The position numbers and the translations under genes are program-made. Below, piece after piece: positions 1 through 8,647 of a stretch of 29,481 bases of DNA. The notes under the pieces were generated by a model that saw only the letters and a list, made by a program, of their open reading frames with translations, was not told the origin of the DNA and ran no database searches. The stretch's first letter is position 1; every line of letters begins with the position of its first letter. This stretch comes from Firmicutes bacterium CAG:95 (GTDB lineage Bacteria; Bacillota; Clostridia; Lachnospirales; Lachnospiraceae), in the NCBI GenBank assembly GCA_000438155.1, contig FR902933.1:1-29481 (forward strand), given 5' to 3'.

Positions 1-1
1 T

Positions 2-109
2 ATTGTAGTAACAATCATCAGCATCATTGTCACCGTGATCAGTATCCTGCAGAACGAGACCAACAGGAATTCCAGACATCAAAAAAGCAACCGCCCTCAC
101 CAAAAGTAG
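2..109 (+). CDS. C-terminal part of small hydrophobic Hol-Tox-like (putative type I toxin) peptide, 5' truncated
   Basis: The frame starting at base 2 stays open for 35 codons to TAG at 107-109. It reads a nearly pure Ile/Val/Thr membrane helix (ending VISILQ) followed by a polar, basic tail (NRNSRHQK...NRPHQK). This layout is typical of the short putative holin-like toxins of Firmicutes, related in style to TxpA/BsrG type I toxins. The start codon lies before the window. The last codons and the stop fall inside the terminator stem at 81-120, which is common for these compact genes. The family assignment rests on composition and layout only. A membrane-protein C-terminus of another kind cannot be excluded. 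Confidence 0.5.
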   Translation: MVVTIISIIVTVISILQNETNRNSRHQKSNRPHQK

Positions 110-122
110 GTTGCTTTTTTAA
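81..122 (+). terminator. Rho-independent terminator overlapping the end of the small peptide gene
   Basis: A perfect 12-bp inverted repeat (AAAAAAGCAACC at 81-92, GGTTGCTTTTTT at 109-120) ends in a T run. The peptide stop codon lies at the base of the 3' arm, so coding sequence and terminator overlap. Confidence 0.8.
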
Positions 123-202
123 TAACAACTTATAATTAGGCGAACCGTTGCTTTACGGTAGCACCTTTTACATTCATATCATAACATTTGATTGCAAAAT
201 CG

Positions 203-2155
203 TCAACTCTGATTTCCAAAGTTTTGACCATGATAAGGGTGAGCTGTTACCAGTTCCCCTAGCGAGCGGAAATCCGACGGTCCCGTTTCCAGTACAAACT
301 TATGAAACCGGTAATCGCTATAATCTGTTCCCCACAGTTCCTCTGCCTTTTGTTTCAGGGAGAGAAATTCCAGATATCCGAGATAATACTTCAGATAATT
401 GCAGGGTTCCTCTACGAGATATTCATAGATTGTCTCTACATTTGTATGTTGGCCAAGCCCCAGATTTTCAAGAAACCGTCCGATCTGTTCCGGGGTGGCT
501 CCATCATAATGAATGGCAATATCCATGTAGGAATACAGGCACAGATGCAGGTTGCGGTTCGGCCGGCAGGCCTCAATGTAAGCCGCAGCTTCTTCATTCT
601 TTGTCAACTGTGCGGCATAGCCATAGGATAAGTTTTCCACATAAACCGCCCAGCCTTCCACAAATCCGCCATAATGCAGCATGGAGCGGATACAGGAAGC
701 GTTTTGCTGATTTAAGAAGCTCTGGCTGTAAACGGTCTGGTATAGATGGCCGGGATACCCTTCATGGGCGAGGGTGGTATACAGGGTGAGATCATCGGTA
801 ATGTTCGGCTCATTCAGATATATGGTGTTGCGCCACAGGTCATCGATGGGAGGAGTGAGGTAATACGCCGGACTGCTGTAGGCCTCCATGGATGAGGAGA
901 CCTTTTTTATCTGACAGGAGACAGAATTACTTTCGCCGTCATGTTCCTGTCCTGCTTTGGCTTCGGGTATACAGGTAAGCTTCGGGAAATCCGGTTTCAT
1001 CTGTTTTTGAAGATCATCGAGAATTGCTTCTGACAGCCGGCATAAGATATCTGATGTTGCTGCAGGCTTTGTTGGGAGATCGGTATCCCCCGGTTCCTCC
1101 GGATGATCGGAGTAGCTGTTTTGCATATTCAGGCTTAAGGAAAAATCCTCCGGTGACAGCTTAAGCAGTCCGGGATGGTTCTTTATGAGATCGCGCAGTG
1201 CATGGAAGTTTTTCTGATAATCCTTTTCAAGGAGCCTTCGGATTTCCGGAATGCTCCGACTGCTCCCGGTTGTCTGGGCGAGCAGATACGTGTAGTATTC
1301 TTTTCCCTCCGGATAATAGCAAAGACCATAGGGGTTTGTTCCGGTTCCCTTTAAAACAAGAAAGGCATCGCCAACCCTTTCATAGGCAGGAGCCATTACC
1401 GTAGTAAGCAGCAGGTTGTTTTTGTCGATGTACTGCTGCTTTTCTTCTCCGGTGATGATTTCGTCCGATGCAAGACCGTCGAGGCGCTCGGTAAACGTCT
1501 GCTGCAGAAAATGGCTGCCATCTTTAAGAAGAACAGGATCCATAATGGAATCACACTGTTCGATGACATTGTCCGCAGAGGTGTCCGACATGAAGAGTCC
1601 GGCGGAGGATTTTTCCTGTTCATAACGGATGAGTGCATCAAAATAAGCTCCGGTCTGTTCGAGAATGCCAAGATAATCCTCTACATCCTTCTTAGTGCGG
1701 AAAGTATAGTCGGCGAGCAGCACCGGAAGTCCAGAAACCATGCCGGAGGAGGGAGACAGCGGATCGGTGTAATAAGTAAAGTCCGAGCCTTCTAAGGTAA
1801 GTGCAAGAAACCGGTCGAATAACAGATAGGCATACCGGTCCTGTGGGTCTAACTTTTGGGGATCGATACAGGAAAGACGGCGCTGCCACTCCGTGACCTG
1901 GGCTCTGGTATCAACATCCGTAAAGGAGGATGGCAGGATCGGATCAGCCGATAATCCATAGTTTTCCGGATAGGCGAGGGTGTAGTGCAGACTTATGGTG
2001 TTACCGCTCAATTCTGTATAGAGAAGATCCTGGGAAAGCTGCTCAAACTGCCTTGTATCCTTTGTTTCATACAGGTAAAGGCAGAAAATAGCGGCGAGGG
2101 TGGCAATCAGAGAAAAGGTAAGAATCCGTAACTTACGGGAGAACTTCAGCTTCAT
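203..2155 (-). CDS. Membrane-anchored DUF885 family protein (putative metallopeptidase)
   Basis: A 650-residue protein. I place the start at the ATG ending at 2155 (MKLKFSRK...), because a GGAG lies about 9 bases before it and a signal-anchor helix follows (about residues 9-28, no lipobox). The open frame runs 74 codons further upstream, but that part is not protein-like and has no ribosome site. The body matches the DUF885 family, including the motif HEGYPGH at residues 464-470, which resembles a zinc-peptidase HExxH-type site. Catalysis is a family-level expectation, not proven here. The helix suggests an extracytoplasmic catalytic domain held at the membrane. It is transcribed divergently from the transketolase operon. 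Its own promoter is not clear. Confidence 0.85.
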   Translation of the reverse strand: MKLKFSRKLRILTFSLIATLAAIFCLYLYETKDTRQFEQLSQDLLYTELSGNTISLHYTLAYPENYGLSADPILPSSFTDVDTRAQVTEWQRRLSCIDPQKLDPQDRYAYLLFDRFLALTLEGSDFTYYTDPLSPSSGMVSGLPVLLADYTFRTKKDVEDYLGILEQTGAYFDALIRYEQEKSSAGLFMSDTSADNVIEQCDSIMDPVLLKDGSHFLQQTFTERLDGLASDEIITGEEKQQYIDKNNLLLTTVMAPAYERVGDAFLVLKGTGTNPYGLCYYPEGKEYYTYLLAQTTGSSRSIPEIRRLLEKDYQKNFHALRDLIKNHPGLLKLSPEDFSLSLNMQNSYSDHPEEPGDTDLPTKPAATSDILCRLSEAILDDLQKQMKPDFPKLTCIPEAKAGQEHDGESNSVSCQIKKVSSSMEAYSSPAYYLTPPIDDLWRNTIYLNEPNITDDLTLYTTLAHEGYPGHLYQTVYSQSFLNQQNASCIRSMLHYGGFVEGWAVYVENLSYGYAAQLTKNEEAAAYIEACRPNRNLHLCLYSYMDIAIHYDGATPEQIGRFLENLGLGQHTNVETIYEYLVEEPCNYLKYYLGYLEFLSLKQKAEELWGTDYSDYRFHKFVLETGPSDFRSLGELVTAHPYHGQNFGNQS

Positions 2156-2261
2156 GCAAAATTTGCTCCAACAGATGCTCTTTACAGTATATGTGCGGGA
2201 AAAAAGAAAAAGTACCCGAAAAATTAGCAATATCTGAAAACTATTTAGCATCTTTGTTGTA

Positions 2262-2290
2262 TAGACGCTATTTTTGATTTGTGATACGAT
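2262..2290 (+). promoter_or_regulatory. Probable sigma-A promoter of the transketolase operon (extended -10)
   Basis: A -35-like TAGACG (2262-2267) is separated by 17 bases from TACGAT (2285-2290). TG stands one base before the -10, giving an extended -10. Transcription would begin near 2297, just before a structured leader. Both hexamers match consensus only 4 of 6, so this is a candidate. Confidence 0.45.
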
Positions 2291-2401
2291 GTAACTGTTC
2301 GGAATTATGTGGATGGGTATATCAGTTATTGAATCACTATACCATTTATACAGACTGGATTCCGGAGCAGTTACCAATAAAAGAAAATAGGAGAGGACAA
2401 C

Positions 2402-3244
2402 ATGAACAATTTAGAGCTTAAGAAAATTGCGAACAATGTGCGTAAAGGCATTGTAACGTCAGTACACAGCGCTAAGGCCGGTCATCCGGGCGGTTCTTTA
2501 TCCGCGGCTGACATTTTTACTTATTTATATTTTGAAGAAATGAATATCGATCCGAAGAATCCTAAGATGGAAAACAGAGATCGTTTCGTTTTATCAAAAG
2601 GCCATACGGCGCCCGGTTTATACTCTGCACTTGCAAACAGAGGCTATTTCCCGGTAGAAGAACTGACAACTCTGCGTAAATTGGGCTCTCGGCTTCAGGG
2701 ACATCCCTGCATGCAGGATACTCCCGGAGTGGATATGAGCAGCGGTTCCTTTGGACAGGGAATTTCTGCAGCAGCCGGTATGGCACTCTCTGCAAAATTA
2801 GATAACAGGGATTTCCGTGTATACACCCTGCTTGGCGATGGTGAGATCCAGGAAGGACAGGTCTGGGAAGCATCCATGTTTGCCGGCTTCCGCAAGCTTG
2901 ACAATCTGGTTGTCATCGTAGATAACAACGGATTACAGATTGACGGTCCGGTCGATCAGGTATGCTCTCCTTACCCGATTGATAAGAAGTTTGAAGCCTT
3001 TAACTTCCATGTAATTAACATTGATGCACATGATTTCGACCAGATCCGTGCAGCCTTTAAGGAAGCAAGGGAAACCAAGGGCATGCCGACCGCAATTATC
3101 GCTCACAGCGTTAAGGGCAAGGGCGTTTCCTTTATGGAGAATAATGTAAGCTGGCATGGTACGGCACCGAATGATGAGCAGTATGCCGTAGCAATGGCAG
3201 ATTTAGAGAAAATTGATGAAGAACTGGCAAAGGAGGAAGCATAA
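2402..3244 (+). CDS. Transketolase, N-terminal (TPP-binding) subunit
   Basis: A 280-residue N-terminal half of a split transketolase, as in many Firmicutes and archaea. It carries the thiamine-diphosphate motif GDGEIQEGQ..., starting at residue 145 and closing at NN (175-176). Also present are GHPGGSLS near residue 28 and a second GHPC His at 101. It forms the active enzyme with the downstream subunit and moves two-carbon units between sugar phosphates in the non-oxidative pentose phosphate pathway (cytoplasm). The start has a good AGGAGAGG site 6-7 bases before it. The stop codon is immediately followed by the ATG of the C-terminal subunit, so the two are surely co-transcribed and probably translationally coupled. 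Confidence 0.95.
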   Translation: MNNLELKKIANNVRKGIVTSVHSAKAGHPGGSLSAADIFTYLYFEEMNIDPKNPKMENRDRFVLSKGHTAPGLYSALANRGYFPVEELTTLRKLGSRLQGHPCMQDTPGVDMSSGSFGQGISAAAGMALSAKLDNRDFRVYTLLGDGEIQEGQVWEASMFAGFRKLDNLVVIVDNNGLQIDGPVDQVCSPYPIDKKFEAFNFHVINIDAHDFDQIRAAFKEARETKGMPTAIIAHSVKGKGVSFMENNVSWHGTAPNDEQYAVAMADLEKIDEELAKEEA

Positions 3245-4186
3245 ATGGCAGAGGTTAAGAAGATTGCAACCAGAGAAAGCTATGGTAATGCATTAGTAGA
3301 GCTCGGTGCAGAGAATCCCAATGTTGTAGTTTTAGATGCTGACCTTGCAGCAGCAACCAAGACAGGCATGTTTAAGAAAGCATACCCGGACAGACATATT
3401 GATTGTGGTATCGCAGAATGTAATATGATGGGAGTGGCAGCAGGACTTGCTACGACCGGTAAAATTCCTTTTGTCAGCAGCTTTGCAATGTTTGCAGCAG
3501 GAAGAGCCTTTGAGCAGGTTCGCAACTCCGTAGGTTACCCGCATCTGAATGTAAAGATCGGAGCAACCCACGCCGGTATTACCGTAGGCGAAGATGGAGC
3601 AACCCATCAGTGTAATGAAGATATTGCATTAATGAGAACGATCCCCGGTATGGTTGTTATGTGCCCTGCAGATGATGTGGAAGCAAAGGCAGCCGTTAAG
3701 GCAGCAGCAGAATACGAAGGTCCGGTATATCTTCGTTTCGGACGTGCAGCCTGCCCCGTAATCAATGACAGACCGGATTATAAATTCGAAATCGGCAAGG
3801 GCAATGTGGTACGTGAAGGCTCTGATGTTACAATCGTGGCAACCGGTATCTGTGTAGGCAATGCACTGGAAGCAGCAGAAATGCTTGCAGCAGATGGCAT
3901 CAGCGCAGAGGTTATTAACATCTGTACCATTAAGCCGTTAGATGAAGAACTGATTGTGAAGTCTGCAAAGAAGACCGGCAAGGTGGTAACCGCAGAAGAG
4001 CATTCCGTGATTGGAGGACTTGGAAGTGCCGTTTGTGATGCACTCTGCAAATCCTATCCGGTTCCGGTTAAGAAGATCGGTATGCAGGATACCTTTGGCG
4101 AATCCGGTTCTGCAGCAGCCCTCGTAGAAAAGTATCAGTTAGATGGTAAGGGCATTTATGCACAGGTTAAAGAGTTTATGAAATAA
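3245..4186 (+). CDS. Transketolase, C-terminal subunit
   Basis: A 313-residue partner of the preceding subunit. It has the pyrimidine-binding transketolase domain, with the catalytic glutamate region CGIAECNMMG (Glu58) and the substrate-loop signature THAGITVGEDGATHQ. A C-terminal transketolase domain follows from about residue 185. Together the two halves make the length of a normal full transketolase. The ribosome binding site AAAGGAGG lies within the last codons of the upstream subunit. No motif is missing. A 1-deoxyxylulose-phosphate synthase half is less likely, given the split architecture and the rpe neighbour. Confidence 0.95.
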   Translation: MAEVKKIATRESYGNALVELGAENPNVVVLDADLAAATKTGMFKKAYPDRHIDCGIAECNMMGVAAGLATTGKIPFVSSFAMFAAGRAFEQVRNSVGYPHLNVKIGATHAGITVGEDGATHQCNEDIALMRTIPGMVVMCPADDVEAKAAVKAAAEYEGPVYLRFGRAACPVINDRPDYKFEIGKGNVVREGSDVTIVATGICVGNALEAAEMLAADGISAEVINICTIKPLDEELIVKSAKKTGKVVTAEEHSVIGGLGSAVCDALCKSYPVPVKKIGMQDTFGESGSAAALVEKYQLDGKGIYAQVKEFMK

Positions 4187-4206
4187 TTTCCGTTTGGAGG
4201 AAAGAT

Positions 4207-4884
4207 ATGTATATATTAGCGCCATCCTTACTGGCAGCAGATTTTACAAAACTGGGTGAACAGATTAAAGAAACAGAACGATGTGGAGCGCAATTTCTTC
4301 ATATCGATGTCATGGACGGGATTTTTGTACCCAGTATCTCCTTCGGAATGCCGCTGATTGAATCCATCCGGCCGATAACGAAACAGTTTTTTGACGTACA
4401 TCTGATGATTGTAGAGCCGGAGCGTTACATTCAGGAATTTGTGGATTGCGGAGCAGATGGGATTACCTTTCATCTCGAAGCCACGAAGAACCCGCAGAAG
4501 GTGATTGACCGGATCCATAACGCAGGAGCAAAAGCCGGAATCTCTATTAAACCGGGGACTGCGTTAGAAGAGGTTTATCCTTATCTGTCCCAGGCGGACA
4601 TGGTTCTGATTATGAGTGTAGAGCCCGGATTTGGCGGACAGAGCTTCCTTCCGGAGGCTTGTGGACGGATCCGGAAAACACGGGAATATCTGGACAGACA
4701 TCAGCTGGCAGCCCGGCTTGAAGTAGATGGCGGTATAGGCAAGAAGAATGTCCGTGAAGTAATGGCAGCCGGTGCCAATGTATTTGTTGCAGGCAGCGCG
4801 GTATTCCGTAAGCGAAGCATTGAAGAGAATATCCGCAGGTTCCACGATGCTTTTGCAGGAAAACCGGAAGAGGTGAACGATTAA
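4207..4884 (+). CDS. rpe: Ribulose-phosphate 3-epimerase
   Basis: A 225-residue TIM-barrel enzyme that interconverts ribulose 5-phosphate and xylulose 5-phosphate, the substrate of the transketolase encoded just upstream. It shows the full family signature: APSLLAADF with Ser7, HIDVMDG with metal ligands His32 and Asp34, DVHLM with His65, VEPGFGGQ, and EVDGGIG with Asp174. The start is preceded by GGAGG with normal spacing, 20 bases after tktC. The three genes form a compact non-oxidative pentose phosphate operon. Length is normal for the family. Confidence 0.96.
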   Translation: MYILAPSLLAADFTKLGEQIKETERCGAQFLHIDVMDGIFVPSISFGMPLIESIRPITKQFFDVHLMIVEPERYIQEFVDCGADGITFHLEATKNPQKVIDRIHNAGAKAGISIKPGTALEEVYPYLSQADMVLIMSVEPGFGGQSFLPEACGRIRKTREYLDRHQLAARLEVDGGIGKKNVREVMAAGANVFVAGSAVFRKRSIEENIRRFHDAFAGKPEEVND

Positions 4885-4890
4885 ATGATG

Positions 4891-4922
4891 AAGCAGTATC
4901 ATTCTCTGGAGTGATGCTGCTT
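4891..4922 (+). terminator. Hairpin at the end of the tkt-rpe operon (weak terminator)
   Basis: The arms AAGCAGTATCA (4891-4901) and TGATGCTGCTT (4912-4922) pair over 11 positions with one G-T wobble. The tail is only TTTATTG, so termination may be partial. Confidence 0.5.
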
Positions 4923-5000
4923 TATTGCGTACAATCCGGCAGCTTATGAATGGGCAGGGCGGAACTGTTACTGTAGCGTAGAGCACTTAGCGAAAAAAGG

Positions 5001-5030
5001 TTGTTTAAACATAAGCAGTCGTGCTATGAT
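5001..5030 (+). promoter_or_regulatory. Probable sigma-A promoter of map (extended -10)
   Basis: TTGTTT (5001-5006), an 18-base spacer and TATGAT (5025-5030), with TG one base upstream of the -10. It sits about 70 bases before map and after the operon-end hairpin, consistent with a new transcription unit. Confidence 0.55.
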
Positions 5031-5101
5031 TACATTTAGGTTTTCGGGTACATCCGGCGTACTGCCAATGAAAAGTGAATAGATGAAAAGAAGGTAAGAA
5101 G

Positions 5102-5974
5102 ATGGAAAAGATAGGAAGAAATGATCCCTGTTGGTGTGGCAGTGGCAAAAAGTATAAGACCTGTCATATGGCAATGGACGAAAAGATTCATCATTATGAG
5201 CTGATGGGACATATTGTTCCGACACATGATATGCTAAAGACTGCAGAGCAGATTGAAGGAATCCGCGAGAGCAGTAAGATCAATGTGGCTGTTCTGGACG
5301 CTGTGGGAGAAATGATCGGACCCGGCGTAACCACACAGGAAATAGATGATCTGGTACATTCCATGACAGTTCGTATGGGAGGTATTCCGGCACCTTTGAA
5401 TTATGAGGGATTTCCGAAGAGTGTATGTACATCCATTAATGAAGTGGTCTGTCATGGAATCCCGACACCGGACCGCGTGCTACAGGAGGGCGATATTGTT
5501 AATGTTGATGTATCCACCATTTACCGGGGATATTTTTCTGACTCTTCCAGAATGTATTGTATCGGAGAAGTAAGTGAAGAAAAGAGAAAGCTTGTTCAGG
5601 TAACCAGAGAATGTGTCGATCTGGGACTTACGATGGTGAAGCCGTGGAATTTTCTGGGTGACATGGCACAGGTTATCAATGACCATGCCAGGGAAAACGG
5701 ATACAGCATCGTGGTAGAAATCGGTGGACACGGAGTAGGACTGGAATTTCACGAGGAGCCGTTTGTCAGCTATGTAACGAAAGCAGGAACGGAAATGCTG
5801 ATGGTTCCCGGAATGGTATTCACGATTGAACCGATGGTGAACGCAGGAACAAGCGAGATTTATATTGATGAAAAGGACGGCTGGACGGTTTATACACAGG
5901 ATGGCAGGCCTTCCGCACAGTGGGAGGTTACCGTTGCAGTTACCAATGATGGTTATGAAGTCCTGACCTGGTAA
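5102..5974 (+). CDS. map: Methionine aminopeptidase with N-terminal SEC-C zinc motif
   Basis: A 290-residue type I methionine aminopeptidase, which removes the initiator Met from nascent proteins. Residues 6-22 form a SEC-C motif with Cys10, Cys12, Cys21 and His22 as likely zinc ligands. This short extension is also found at the end of SecA and on MetAPs of many Clostridia. The catalytic domain follows, with the five expected metal ligands Asp136, Asp147, His210, Glu243 and Glu275, plus His118. A GAAGG site precedes the ATG. It heads a likely operon with the HAD phosphatase, prmA and rsmE. Confidence 0.95.
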   Translation: MEKIGRNDPCWCGSGKKYKTCHMAMDEKIHHYELMGHIVPTHDMLKTAEQIEGIRESSKINVAVLDAVGEMIGPGVTTQEIDDLVHSMTVRMGGIPAPLNYEGFPKSVCTSINEVVCHGIPTPDRVLQEGDIVNVDVSTIYRGYFSDSSRMYCIGEVSEEKRKLVQVTRECVDLGLTMVKPWNFLGDMAQVINDHARENGYSIVVEIGGHGVGLEFHEEPFVSYVTKAGTEMLMVPGMVFTIEPMVNAGTSEIYIDEKDGWTVYTQDGRPSAQWEVTVAVTNDGYEVLTW

Positions 5975-6002
5975 ACAATAGAAAGAAAATGGGAGAGAAG
6001 TC

Positions 6003-6653
6003 ATGTATCAGTTAGCCATTTTTGATATGGATGGAACCATTCTGAATACGCTGGAGGATCTGAAAATCAGCATCAACCATGCTCTTATCGAAAACGGATT
6101 CCCGGAACGGACATTTGAGGAGGTCCGCCGGTTTGTAGGAAACGGGACACAGAAGCTGGTGGAGCGGAGTGTTCCGGAAGGCACAGGAAAAGAAAAGCAG
6201 CAGGAAGTACTCGCAAGCTTTGATGAGTACTACGCGGTACACTGTGCAGATTATACGAAGCCCTATCAGGGAATTGTTGAAGCCCTTCAGGAGCTGAAGA
6301 AAAGGAACATCAAGACAGCAGTTGTATCGAACAAACCGGATTATGGGGTACAGTCTTTGTGTGAGAAGTACTTTAAAGGATTATTTGACTTCCCGGTCGG
6401 AATGAAAGAGGGCATGCGTAAAAAGCCTGCTCCGGATGCTGTACTGCAGGTACTTCAGTATTTTGGGGCGGCCAGGGAGGATGCCGTCTTTATCGGGGAT
6501 TCCGATGTGGACGTGCAGACCGCATTGAATGCGCATCTTACCTGCGTTGGTGTAACATGGGGCTTCCGCGACAGGGAGGTGTTGGAAAACGCCGGTGCAA
6601 AGATTATTGTGGATGACACGGAAGAGATGCTGAAGGAAATTTTGGCTGGATAA
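6003..6653 (+). CDS. HAD-superfamily (IA) hydrolase, phosphoglycolate phosphatase-like
   Basis: A 216-residue HAD subfamily IA phosphatase. Motif I is FDMDGT with nucleophile Asp8 and acid Asp10. Motif II is VVSNK (Ser/Lys), and motif IV is IGDSDVD. An alpha-helical cap lies between residues 15 and 80. Family members hydrolyse small phosphorylated metabolites such as 2-phosphoglycolate or pyrophosphate. The true substrate cannot be read from sequence. The start has a GGGAGAG site, 28 bases after map. It is probably co-transcribed with map and prmA. Confidence 0.85.
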   Translation: MYQLAIFDMDGTILNTLEDLKISINHALIENGFPERTFEEVRRFVGNGTQKLVERSVPEGTGKEKQQEVLASFDEYYAVHCADYTKPYQGIVEALQELKKRNIKTAVVSNKPDYGVQSLCEKYFKGLFDFPVGMKEGMRKKPAPDAVLQVLQYFGAAREDAVFIGDSDVDVQTALNAHLTCVGVTWGFRDREVLENAGAKIIVDDTEEMLKEILAG

Positions 6654-6668
6654 TAGGAGACGGATTTC

Positions 6669-7685
6669 ATGAAATGGTTAAAATTTAAAATAAAAACGAT
6701 CACAGATGCAGAAGATATTATCATCAGTACCTTATATGATCTTGGTCTGGAAGGAGCACAGATTGAAGATAAGATTCCTTTAACTGCATGGAAAAAGGAG
6801 CAGATGTTTGTAGACATTCTGCCCGATGGTCCGGAGGATGACGGCGTGGCATATTTAAGCTTTTTCGTGGAAGAAAAGGACGAAAAAGCAGAGGAAAGCA
6901 AATATCCGGTCATTGTTCTGAACGAAGAGGAGACAACAGCAGAAGCTGTTCTTGCCATGGTTCAGCAGGAGCTGGATGAATTAAAGGAATTCAATCTGGA
7001 TATCGGAGAAGGCACAGTCTCTATTGAAGAAACGGAGGATATCGACTGGATCAACAACTGGAAGCAGTATTTTCATCAGTTCACGATTGACGATGTACTG
7101 GTTATTCCTTCCTGGGAAGAGGTGCAGGCGCAGGATCAGGACAAGATGATTCTGCATATTGATCCCGGCACAGCGTTTGGAACCGGAATGCATGATACCA
7201 CCCAGTTATGTATCCGTCAGTTAAAGAAGTATATTACACCGGAAACGGTATTGCTGGATGTAGGAACCGGAAGCGGAATTTTATCGATTCTGTCTTTGAT
7301 GTTCGGTGCAAAGAAGGCAGTCGGTACGGATCTTGATCCGTGCGCGGTAGAGGCCGTGAAGGATAATATGGAAGCAAACCACATTGACCCATCGGATTTT
7401 ACCATGATGATTGGAAATATTATTACGGAAAAGGAAGTGCAGGACAAGGTTGGCTATGAGTGCTATGACATTGTGGCTGCCAATATCCTGGCAGAAGTAT
7501 TGCAGGCACTTACACCGGTGATCGTTTCGCAGTTAAAGCCGGGTGGAATTTATATCACATCCGGTATTATTGATGACAAAGAGCAGGTTGTGCGGGATGC
7601 GGTAAAAGCTGCAGGATTAAAGCTCCTTGAAGTGACTTATCAGGGAGAATGGGTGAGCGTTACGGCACAGAAGCCATTGCACTAA
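6669..7685 (+). CDS. prmA: Ribosomal protein L11 methyltransferase
   Basis: A 338-residue SAM-dependent methyltransferase that methylates ribosomal protein L11. A substrate-recognition N-terminal region (about residues 1-150) leads into the characteristic DPGTAFGTGMHDTT block (165-178). The SAM-binding LDVGTGSGILSI (196-207) and the NILAEVL motif follow. Its slightly greater length than the E. coli protein comes from a charged acidic insertion near residues 68-90, a usual feature in Firmicutes. It starts 15 bases after the HAD gene and precedes rsmE, the common prmA-rsmE pairing. Confidence 0.93.
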   Translation: MKWLKFKIKTITDAEDIIISTLYDLGLEGAQIEDKIPLTAWKKEQMFVDILPDGPEDDGVAYLSFFVEEKDEKAEESKYPVIVLNEEETTAEAVLAMVQQELDELKEFNLDIGEGTVSIEETEDIDWINNWKQYFHQFTIDDVLVIPSWEEVQAQDQDKMILHIDPGTAFGTGMHDTTQLCIRQLKKYITPETVLLDVGTGSGILSILSLMFGAKKAVGTDLDPCAVEAVKDNMEANHIDPSDFTMMIGNIITEKEVQDKVGYECYDIVAANILAEVLQALTPVIVSQLKPGGIYITSGIIDDKEQVVRDAVKAAGLKLLEVTYQGEWVSVTAQKPLH

Positions 7686-7776
7686 ATAGCAATAGCATGC
7701 AGGGCTGGATTGGTACTGAAAATTATCGTAACGGAACAGTTATGTAACTTTGACGGATTGGGAAAGGATACAGAGA

Positions 7777-8520
7777 ATGTATCAGTTTTTTGTAGAACCA
7801 CAGCAGATTCATGTAGCTGACAAGAGTGTCACAATTACAGGAAACGATGTGAACCATATTAAAAATGTTCTCCGCATGAAAATCGGGGAAGAAATTGCCG
7901 TAAGCAATGGACAGGATGGAAAGGAATACCGATGTGGTATCCGGGAATATACAGAAGATGCAGTGCTGTGTGAGCTTCGCTTTATCAAGGAGGATGGCGT
8001 GGAACTGCCCTCCAGGATCTATCTGTTTCAGGGGCTCCCCAAAGCCGATAAGATGGAGCTGATTATCCAGAAAGCGGTGGAGCTTGGGGTGTATCAGGTG
8101 ATTCCGGTTGCCATGAAGCGGTGTGTGGTGAAACTGGACGATAAGAAGGCGGCATCAAAGATCACACGCTGGCAGGGCATTGCAGAGGCGGCAGCCAAGC
8201 AGAGCAAACGGGGAATCATTCCGCAGATTACGAAGGTCATGACCTTTGCACAGGCGCTGGAATACAGCAGCACCGCACAGGTGCGTCTCGTGCCGTATGA
8301 GCTTGCGGAGGGAATGGACAGGACACGTGAGATCATAGAACAGATTCAGCCAGGACAGGATGTTGCCATCTTTATCGGACCGGAGGGCGGATTTGATGAA
8401 GATGAAATCGGTAAGGCAATCGAAGCCGGCATGCAGCCCATTACACTTGGAAAGAGGATTCTCCGTACAGAGACAGCAGGGATGACGGTGCTGTCGATCC
8501 TGATGTATCATTTGGAATGA
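7777..8520 (+). CDS. rsmE: 16S rRNA (uracil-1498-N3)-methyltransferase
   Basis: A 247-residue SPOUT-class methyltransferase that modifies U1498 of 16S rRNA. I start at the ATG at 7777 (MYQFFVEPQQ), the canonical RsmE beginning, with AAAGGA 8 bases upstream. An in-frame TTG at 7750 would add nine residues and lacks a ribosome site. An N-terminal PUA-like domain (about 1-70) is followed by the SPOUT knot with FIGPEGGFDEDEI and the C-terminal LGKRILRTETA...VLSILMY signature. It follows prmA by 91 bases. Confidence 0.93.
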   Translation: MYQFFVEPQQIHVADKSVTITGNDVNHIKNVLRMKIGEEIAVSNGQDGKEYRCGIREYTEDAVLCELRFIKEDGVELPSRIYLFQGLPKADKMELIIQKAVELGVYQVIPVAMKRCVVKLDDKKAASKITRWQGIAEAAAKQSKRGIIPQITKVMTFAQALEYSSTAQVRLVPYELAEGMDRTREIIEQIQPGQDVAIFIGPEGGFDEDEIGKAIEAGMQPITLGKRILRTETAGMTVLSILMYHLE

Positions 8521-8647
8521 CAATTGGAATAATAACGAAGATTTCTGTATTTTCTCACCTTTTGAGGGGTTCTCTCATAAGATGTAACAGGGGGAGTAGA
8601 AAGCAGGCGGTTGCCCCAACAAACTATAGAACAAGGGAAGTGTTGGT

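Noticed and set aside
148..789. 213-codon open frame on plus over the DUF885 gene
   Set aside because: Shadow of the HEGYPGH-containing minus gene; composition is not protein-like.
2156..2377. 74-codon N-terminal extension of the DUF885 protein
   Set aside because: No ribosome site, poor composition, and it would run across the leader and promoter of the divergent operon.
8521..8647. Riboswitch or T-box before the cysteine desulfurase
   Set aside because: No conserved riboswitch or T-box core, and no terminator/antiterminator pair could be made out in the 127 bases.
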